DNA from: Blastomyces gilchristii SLH14081
Taxonomy: Eukaryota; Ascomycota; Eurotiomycetes; Onygenales; Ajellomycetaceae
Length of the DNA: 64,000 bases
Assembly (NCBI RefSeq): GCF_000003855.2
Contig: NW_003101682.1
Location: forward strand, 3,871,632 to 3,935,631
Direction: 5' to 3'
The position numbers and the translations under genes are program-made. Below are positions 58,005 through 64,000 of the stretch, piece after piece (position 1 is the first letter of the stretch; each line of letters starts with the position of its first letter). The notes beneath the pieces were generated by a model. That model saw nothing but the letters and a program-made list of their open reading frames with translations. It searched no databases and had not been told where the DNA came from.

Positions 58005-59200
58005 ATTACTGCTATTGACTACACTACTGACTGACCAGTCATGAAAGCAGTTTCAGAGATGACAGATAAGATAATAATGAAGTTTCTACATAATGAGCTC
58101 TATGTCAACTACGAAATGCTATATGGGATTCTAACTGATAATAATGTGAATCTTGTAGAAGAAGTGATGAGGCATTTCATGAGCCAGTTACAGATAAGAC
58201 ATTGTAGAACAACATCACATCACTCACAGATGAACAGAAAGATGAAATACTTGAATGAAATCTTAAGCAACATACTGATGAAATATTTAGTGAACAAGTC
58301 TACAAGATTATGAGATGAATATCTCAGTCAGGTGGTATTAGCCATGTGAATTCAGCAGCATGCAGTCTTCAAGCATTCATCATTCTTCCTGTTGTATGAA
58401 TTGCATCCGCGCATTTCAGAGAATGCTTTGAAAAAAGTGAGAAAGGGAACAGCAGTTGCAGATGCAGCAGTTGTGAATGCAGAATCAAGATTGAAAGAGA
58501 TCAGCTATGTATATGCAAAAGCTAATAAGTTTCTTCTGAACTGAGGAATTCTATCAAAAAGAATATAAAACTCACTAGTTAAGAAATTGAGTCTCAAGAT
58601 GAAAATATGAGTTCTTGTATGCAATGAGAGTTCTGAGAAGTTTCAATCTAGATAATTTGAGCTCTATAAAATACTCAAATCACATTCTCTGAGAATATAC
58701 ACATTGAAGAAATCAGAGACATAGATCTTATACAACTTAATAAATAATTCATATCTTGTGAAGATGAAGATGTAAGATCTGAGCAGATTATGATTATTCA
58801 CAGTACTATCATCAGTGTTGAAAAAGAAGAAGCTTACAATTGAAAAGTCTCACAAAGTAAGAGAAATCATAGACACTTACAAATCAGATAATCTCACTTA
58901 TTTCAATCTTTTCACAATTACAAGGAAAGAATGAGAAGAAATGAAGAAATCAGATGAATATCACACGTCAATAAGTGATGAGACTATAGTCAGTGATATA
59001 ATAATGTGCTGCAGACAGTGAGTGCAATGTGATAAAGAGCAGTCTCAGAGCAGCAGACTTGTATATGAGTCAGATTGCAGAAGAAAAAGAAATTCAGAGT
59101 TGAATTTGACTGTTTATATCAGTTCAATTGTAAAGATAACAGAGGACGAAGCATCTGAAACATCTGCAGATGTGTGACACTAAGTCATCTCAATCTCTGA
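58005..59200 (+). pseudogene. Element C integrase core and C-terminal part
   Basis: Resumes after LINE-4. IDYTTD.PVMKAVSEMTDKIIMKF (58015, first catalytic Asp), LTDNNVNLVEEVMRHFMSQLQIRHCRTTSHHSQMNRKMKYLN (open stretch 58041-58313). The second Asp is at 58134 and the third catalytic residue, normally Glu in Gln-x-Glu-Arg, is Lys (58245-58247). Past 58320: VFKHSSFFLLYELHPRIS, the conserved PF-L-YG-PR block, then ...RLKEISYVYAKANKF. After 58560 the sequence looks coding-like but has no named domain; a chromodomain would be possible and was not seen. Confidence 0.85.
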
Positions 59201-61580
59201 GAACACTCAGAGATCAGATAAGATTAGTTTCAATCAGTCATTCACTGTAGTGATCTAAGCAGGTGAAGAGAGACAGTATAATATGTGAGACAGAATTACA
59301 AGATGAAAGCTGCTGAATCTAGTCACTGAACACTATATTATATAGAGGTCATATAAGAGTAGTGACTAGCAGACAAAGAAAAAGTGTAAGACAAGGAAAA
59401 AGAATAACTCAGAAGATAATGAATTGATTATCAACTGTAAGAGTCAGCTGTAAAAAGACAAATGTTATTATACACATCTCATTCATTTCTATATATTATA
59501 TGTTTAATCTATTTCCAACACCACACCACCTGAAAAATGCTAAAAATAAAGGAAATCTCAATACCTGAGATCTGCAAGAACTTCAAAGAGTGTAAGATGC
59601 TTCTATAATAACATTATACACATCTCTGATTTCTCTATCACTGTGTGTACAATATTAATATCATTTATCACAAGAGTAACTGAAATACTAATATAGAAAT
59701 GTGTACATGTGTGTGTAGAAAAATTGAAGAAGAGTGTGAGACCTGCAGAACTCAGAGTCAGGGTAGAGAAGATGAAGATGAAAGAAATGAAAGAGAGAGA
59801 GAGTACAGAATCAGATGAATAACAGCAGAAATCATCTGAGACTGAATATTTATAACTCAGTATGCACACAATCTTCACTGCAGAGAAGAAAGAGAAAGTG
59901 CTGAGAGAAGCTTGAAGATGAGATTGAATAGTCTTAACAGTGTTATTATCTTCAATTAAAATAGCCTCTGATACTGAAGCAACTAAGAATCATTTTTAGT
60001 GTATGAAAATGATAAAATCAGAGATAAGAAGAGTTACTGAATGAACATCTGCTGATCTTAAAATTGTATATATAATTACAACATGCACAAGACTTCTCAG
60101 AAACAGAGAGAAGAATGCAGAGAAATACAGAAAGTAGAATACAGTGCAGAACAGCTTATTTTTATAATAATATCTCAGACAAGGTGTATAAGTCTCATAC
60201 TCACAGATATAAAAGAGTACAATATCTGTGTTCTTATTTCTGAAAACATGAATATTCTTCATCTGTATTATGAAGTTGCATGAGAAATATCAGAGAATAG
60301 ACTGATATAAGTTAATCATTCTGAAAATATTCATCAGAGTGAATATACTCACAATATTGAATTTAACAGTTATAAAAAGTTTCTTGATATTTATAGATAT
60401 CATGACTTCGTATATGATAAAACTCATAACAATTTCCTCTAGAAAAATTAGTATTAGAAGAAAAGATGAAAAAGAAAAGACTTACACTTTTAACACTGTT
60501 AAGAAGAGGGATAATTCTCTGCTATAAATACACAATTACTTTATTATAAATACTTAAAGTCAATGTAATAATCAGCAATTATAACTGAGCTGCAGATAGT
60601 TGTATTATATACAGTCTTTATACAATAGATTATTCTAGAGATCAGTAAAAAGAGTGAAAGTGTATATACTGAAAAATATGATTTACTAAGTCTATATAAT
60701 ATCTTCTTAAAATGAGAAGAGCTGATGATAACAGCAGAAGTAGCAGAGGCAGAAGAAGTAGAAGTAGCAGAAGCAGAAGAAGTGAGAGTAAAGATTGCAG
60801 AAACAGAGATAGCAAAAGTGAGAGAATCAGACACAGAAGTAAGTGTAGAAGATTGAGAGAGAGTAGCAGAGAAAGAAACAGAGAGAGTAGAAGAGAATAC
60901 AGAAGACTCAGTTATATATAATACAGACAATTTCTGCATTATTATATTTTTCAAGTTCTTAATTAATAATTTAATATTAAGTTCACTATTATTGACTGAC
61001 ATGAATCTGTTAATATATGAAGATTCTATATAAATAAAAACAAATATATCAGTATCTGTGTTCATGCAAAATCATGTCAGAAAACATAATCAGAAGCTTA
61101 CTAAGAAGAAAAATAATTAAGAATGTATAAGAAGATGAAGAAGATATGTCATTTATAATAATATATTGTAATAATTGTTAGAAGAAAAACAAGTTCTGAT
61201 CATGTTTCACAATGCATTACACTCACTGCTAATAAACTGCCTGATATAGACACTATAATGATACTTATTATAAGAACAGAAAGCTATCACTAGAAATGTA
61301 TACAATGTAATAGATGAACAGATAGAGAGTGTTAAATAGAGAGAGAGACAGAAATCTGAAATAAGATAATAATGTTTAATAATGATAATAATGAAGAAGA
61401 TAATTGAAGAATGAAAAAAGTTAGTGAATGAGTGATGTAATATAGTGAAAGTTTCTTTAAGAGAATGTACAAGAAGTGCTAGCCAGATCAGAATAAGCTG
61501 TACAATTATAAATGCTAGTGACATACTAATCTGCATGAGACTAGGGCTTACATCATAGTCATGTGAGCGTGACTGAATCT
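59201..61580. other. Element C 3' interior without recognised gene
   Basis: About 2.4 kb between integrase and polypurine tract. It includes a purine-rich AGAAGTAGCAGAAGC-type stretch (60715-60900), whose complement gives the longest uninterrupted frame of the window (173 codons, 60544-61065, - strand, Ser/Thr/Ala-rich). That frame is simple sequence and I do not call it a gene. Other frames at 59603-60527 lack recognisable motifs. It may hold an extra retrotransposon gene, a captured fragment or an older insertion. Confidence 0.45.
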
Positions 61581-61592
61581 GGTGGGGGAGGA
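61581..61592 (+). promoter_or_regulatory. Element C polypurine tract
   Basis: GGTGGGGGAGGA immediately before the 3' LTR, the classical plus-strand primer. It is notable for keeping a run of G in a GG-poor region. Confidence 0.88.
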
Positions 61593-61758
61593 TGTGATTC
61601 AGAAGAATGTACAACTGCCGGATAATAACACAGCCGCTTCTGAACATGCTTACAAATGTAAAGGGGCTCTAGCGGCCACTAACTAATTTAGATAACATAT
61701 ATAAGAAGCCGGCGTACGCCTGTAATCGTACGCTGGCTCAAGCAACCATTGAATCACA
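61593..61758 (+). repeat. Element C 3' LTR
   Basis: 166 bp, TGTGATTCAGAAG...CATTGAATCACA. It contains TATA-like ACATATATAAG (61696-61706) followed at 61708-61737 by a hairpin, GCCGGCGTACG/CGTACGCTGGC, with an 8-base loop and one G-T pair. The 5' LTR has the same block with three or four substitutions that weaken the stem. Confidence 0.92.
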
Positions 61759-62115
61759 ATTCTTCTATTATACTCATATGCAAGCGGAGCTTGTGATGAG
61801 TCCTTGTGTGATGTTAAATACAGGTCAAGTGTTGATTATACAGGAGGAAATACAGGTGTTGAGACCATGCCAAGATAACAAGAACATAGAAAAATACAAA
61901 GAAGTGATAATTAGATACATGTGATAATAACTTCTCAGCTCAGAAATATAGAGTGATTCATTGAAGTGATTTGTACACCTCTGTCTTTATTAGAAACCTG
62001 AGGTGCTTGAGTTCTGGATTTAATGTATCCTCTGCGGGTTTTGAACCCACGCGCCTTGGTTTCCCACGCCAAGGTGCTACCAGGTGGCTGCATTAATCAT
62101 TCGGCCACCGGGGCC
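61759..62115 (-). mobile_element. SINE copy 2, body and tRNA-like head
   Basis: Minus-strand SINE. The head begins at 62115 with GGCCCCGGTGGCCGAATGATT, an acceptor-like start and A box (62095-62107), and has a B box GGTTCAAAACC (62037-62047), the internal RNA polymerase III promoter. The head resembles a class II (Ser/Leu-type) tRNA with a long middle. The body matches SINE copy 1 but with many CC and GG pairs changed. The tail is at 50639-50660. Total length is about 379 bp. As a tRNA it lacks a closed acceptor stem, so I do not annotate a tRNA gene. Confidence 0.85.
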
Positions 62116-62128
62116 ATAACATAGGCTT

Positions 62129-62930
62129 GCTTCACCAGCATTACATGAATTATGAATTATAAATTTACAGATTAATTCATTCAACCTGTCTATATTCTCA
62201 GCAGGGCTTGGCAGCTCTGCAGATATAATATTGTTAATTGTATTAGACTGTAAAAACTGCTCAGAGTTCTTAGTGCGATTAACAGATGCATATAAGACAG
62301 TTCATGTTTTTAATATTCAATTATTTATACTCTGATCAACATCAGTCTGAACAGCTGCTCAGATTTGACAACATTAAAAAAATGAAAAATCTTTATTGTA
62401 AAAACACATACAATTGAATCTAAGTAGTTCACTGTAGTCTGATCAGAGAGTAACTCATAGATAATCTTCTCTCACTCAGAATTGCCTGTGAATATAATGA
62501 AAAGAATTGAACATCTGTAGTTAAACACAATTGTCATAGAATTCTGAAACAGTTTATGCATAAAGCATTCACTGTTTATATAAGAAGTAGATAGTATCAC
62601 ACAGTGATCAAGCTGCTTATAATCTGTATTATCTACCTGTATACTATCATGTCAATCACTATATTAATCTGCACGAAGTTTCAGTTGATAAGTATGAACT
62701 CAGTTCAGTCACCGTTCATTAACATTTATGTAGACATTAACTAAATATTGTTGAAATAGATGTTTAGTCTGAAAAAGAGAAACATTAACATCATCTCATT
62801 GAACAAGATTATATACATATCATATATACAAAGTCAGGCTATGACTGTCATACTTATCTTCATTCTTAACAGTATGATTAATATTATTATCAGAGTCATT
62901 GCAGGTAAGTGAGAGATCTATAAGCATATT
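62129..62930 (-). pseudogene. Helitron Rep (HUH endonuclease) domain
   Basis: Nicks and rejoins DNA in rolling-circle transposition. Read right to left: ILFIIFTGNSE.ERIIYELLSDQT (near 62430-62510; family FITFTCNPEWPEI--ELLPGQ), then the HUH motif region KHELSYMHLLIAL at 62270-62306 (family KRGLPHAHLLLWL), where the first of the two catalytic His has become Tyr (CA to TA). Then NNIISAELPSPAENIDRLNELICKFIIHNSCNAGEA (62130-62240). The last codons join in frame to 50638 (LCYDNDRCVKHF), proving the SINE plus element C insertion. Confidence 0.88.
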
Positions 62931-63436
62931 TAGACTGGCTGCTGAGATCATGAATTTCACATTTAATCTCATTTGATCTGGTCTCATACATTTCTTGATA
63001 TGAATCCCGCTGGGACTAGTCATTAAAAAAATATGCAAAGTGACTATATATCAGATCTTAAAATGAAACCATGACTTGAAAAAAATGAGAAAGTAATTTC
63101 ATTTGATCTTATTCAGTTTCATTCTTAGCATAAAGTTACTATTTTTAGACATTTTAAGGTTTTTTTTAGACTATTTTTAATTTTTTAAAAAGTAACACTT
63201 TTCAATAACACTTAAATGAGATTTAAAGTCATTTAAAGTAATAAAAATAATTTAAATTGAGAAGTGAAAATCATGATCTCATTTGAAAAATGTGACAAGA
63301 GTAGACAGTAAGTCTCACTGAAACAGTATGAGACTTCTATCTAATGTTAAAACTGTGTAATAGGATCAGTCAAATTGGTAATGAGACTATCAAAAAATCT
63401 GGTCCTGGTCTCAGACACGGTCATACGGTCAGTCTA
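62931..63436 (-). mobile_element. hAT-derived MITE, copy 4 (506 bp)
   Basis: TAGACTGGCTGCTGAG...GGTCAGTCTA, duplication AGCATATT (62923-62930) versus AGTATATT (63437-63444), one transition. Same orientation as copy 3. It interrupts the Helitron Rep region. Confidence 0.93.
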
Positions 63437-63444
63437 AGTATATT

Positions 63445-64000
63445 GATATCAATATATCAGCTGTGATCTCTTGAAGAAAAAAGTAGAACATAATACAGTA
63501 AAAGATAAAATAAAGTGTGAGAATTAATAGATGTGAGACTCAAGTCAGCACTGAGCTGTTATAGTGTTAGAAGAATGACATAGAAATAATAGATATTACT
63601 GAGAGTGTTCTGTATAATAACTGCAATCTCAGAGACAGTAGACAGATTCTCATAGCAATGATCATTATCTATCTTCAGCTGTAGAACAGAGTTTAAACTG
63701 AAATGCATAGCAGAGCTATTCTGTAGTACCTCTCATACAGATCAGTAAAGCTGAATAAAAGAATTAATCTTTGAAATATTAGCAGTTATAATAATATAAT
63801 AGAAGAATGTGAAAAAGCAAATGAATAAACAGTAAGTAATATAACACAGATATAATTAAATATACTAGAATATATAACAGAGTCAGCACTGTTTAAAATA
63901 TCTGCATCAAATCACAGATTATGAATTCATATTTATATTAAACAGATATTCTTATCTGACTCAGACTCTAAGTGTTCTGATAGATGATAGAGGTCTCTCT
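63445..64000 (-). pseudogene. Helitron upstream Rep region (continues past the window)
   Basis: Continuation of the Helitron after the MITE, further toward the N-terminus. The sequence is too broken to name motifs, but no boundary or foreign sequence is seen. Assignment rests on continuity with 62129-62930. Confidence 0.5.

Larger units (their letters stand above)
50661..61758 (+). mobile_element. Element C: Ty3/gypsy retrotransposon of a second family, with nested LINE
   Basis: Two 166-bp LTRs (50661-50826 and 61593-61758), an 8.2-kb interior once LINE-4 is removed, a clear polypurine tract, and a 4-base ATTC duplication. + strand order: gag, protease, RT, RNase H, integrase, then about 2 kb without recognised domains. 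The LTRs are unrelated to those of gypsies A, B, D and E and are far less mutated than the interior. Confidence 0.9.
50626..62128. repeat. 13-bp target-site duplication of SINE copy 2
   Basis: ATAACATAGGCTT at 50626-50638 and 62116-62128, identical. It brackets the SINE tail on the left and the SINE head on the right, so the 11-kb element C lies inside the SINE. Confidence 0.9.
32375..64000 (-). mobile_element. Helitron (rolling-circle transposon), interrupted, 5' end outside the window
   Basis: On the - strand, Rep and a PIF1-type helicase can be followed through three interruptions: 62129-64000 (Rep), SINE plus element C, 47639-50638 (Rep end and helicase), gypsy D, 33883-33988 (helicase C-terminus). 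The 3' end is set at 32375 only because gypsy B homology stops there. A 6-bp inverted repeat (CAAGCT/AGCTTG, 32374-32414) and a doubled CACTC.C motif lie at that edge. No clean CTRR end is visible, so the terminus is tentative. Two MITEs are also inside. Confidence 0.85.

Noticed and set aside
59603..60527. Several 60-90 codon frames on both strands
   Set aside because: No motif, no conservation partner in the window, and composition typical of AT-rich chance frames.
60544..61065. 173-codon Ser/Thr/Ala-rich frame, the longest in the window
   Set aside because: Its composition comes from a purine-rich simple sequence on the other strand. It has no motif and lies antisense in element C.
62030..62115. 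tRNA-like sequence with A and B boxes
   Set aside because: It is the head of a SINE. The acceptor stem does not close and a second, diverged copy exists in the window, so it is not a tRNA gene.
1..64000. CRISPR arrays, rRNA genes, riboswitches, bacterial operons
   Set aside because: No regularly spaced short repeats, no conserved rRNA blocks, and all identifiable content is eukaryotic transposon sequence.

Overview
This is an AT-rich repeat island from a filamentous fungus, probably an ascomycete. The evidence is the Tad-type LINEs with zinc knuckles and a terminal RNase H, the Ty3/gypsy elements, a hAT transposon and a Helitron with a PIF1-like helicase. I find no host gene, rRNA gene, CRISPR or intact coding gene. 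Every recognisable protein is a remnant broken by stops and frameshifts. Repeat copies differ mainly by C-to-T and G-to-A transitions, which points to a repeat-induced-mutation process. By eye the context looks unusual: GG, CC and CG are scarce while CA and TG stay common, and tryptophan codons have mostly become TGA rather than TAG.

The window is a nest of insertions that can be unpicked from target-site duplications (TSDs) and from reading frames that resume on the far side. From the outside inwards: (1) an unclassified flank, 1-2576. (2) Gypsy A (+ strand) starts at 2577. It carries a hAT transposon at 4058-10446 (8-bp TSD, with a 506-bp hAT MITE nested at 6196-6701) and gypsy E (- strand) at 10632-20724. 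Gypsy E in turn carries a 5'-truncated LINE at 13913-18164 with an assembly gap. (3) A full-length-type LINE (LINE-2, + strand) breaks gypsy A near 22145. (4) Gypsy B (+ strand) breaks LINE-2 at 29528 and has a MITE at 31384-31929. (5) A Helitron (- strand) breaks gypsy B at about 32375 and runs past the window end. (6) Gypsy D (- strand, 33994-47633) sits in the Helitron helicase. Its left LTR is split by LINE-3 (34026-42057), whose ORF1 holds a SINE (36312-36692). (7) A second SINE copy (50639-50660 plus 61759-62115) sits in the Helitron Rep region and is split by LTR element C (50661-61758). Element C carries LINE-4 (55146-57990). Two more MITEs lie in the Helitron (49556-50061 and 62931-63436). 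Gypsy A, LINE-2, gypsy B and the Helitron would all close to the right of this window.

In each family the parts follow the known scheme. The gypsy elements run gag, protease, RT, RNase H, integrase between short LTRs. The LINEs run ORF1 (three zinc knuckles) then ORF2 (endonuclease, RT, RNase H, terminal zinc finger) and end in an (AAT)n tail. The SINE has tRNA-like A and B boxes and a tail like that of the LINEs, so it was probably mobilised by them. The MITEs share both ends with the 6.4-kb hAT and were probably mobilised by its transposase. The least mutated stretches are short: the SINE copy in LINE-3, the LTRs of element C, and the LINE 5' leaders.
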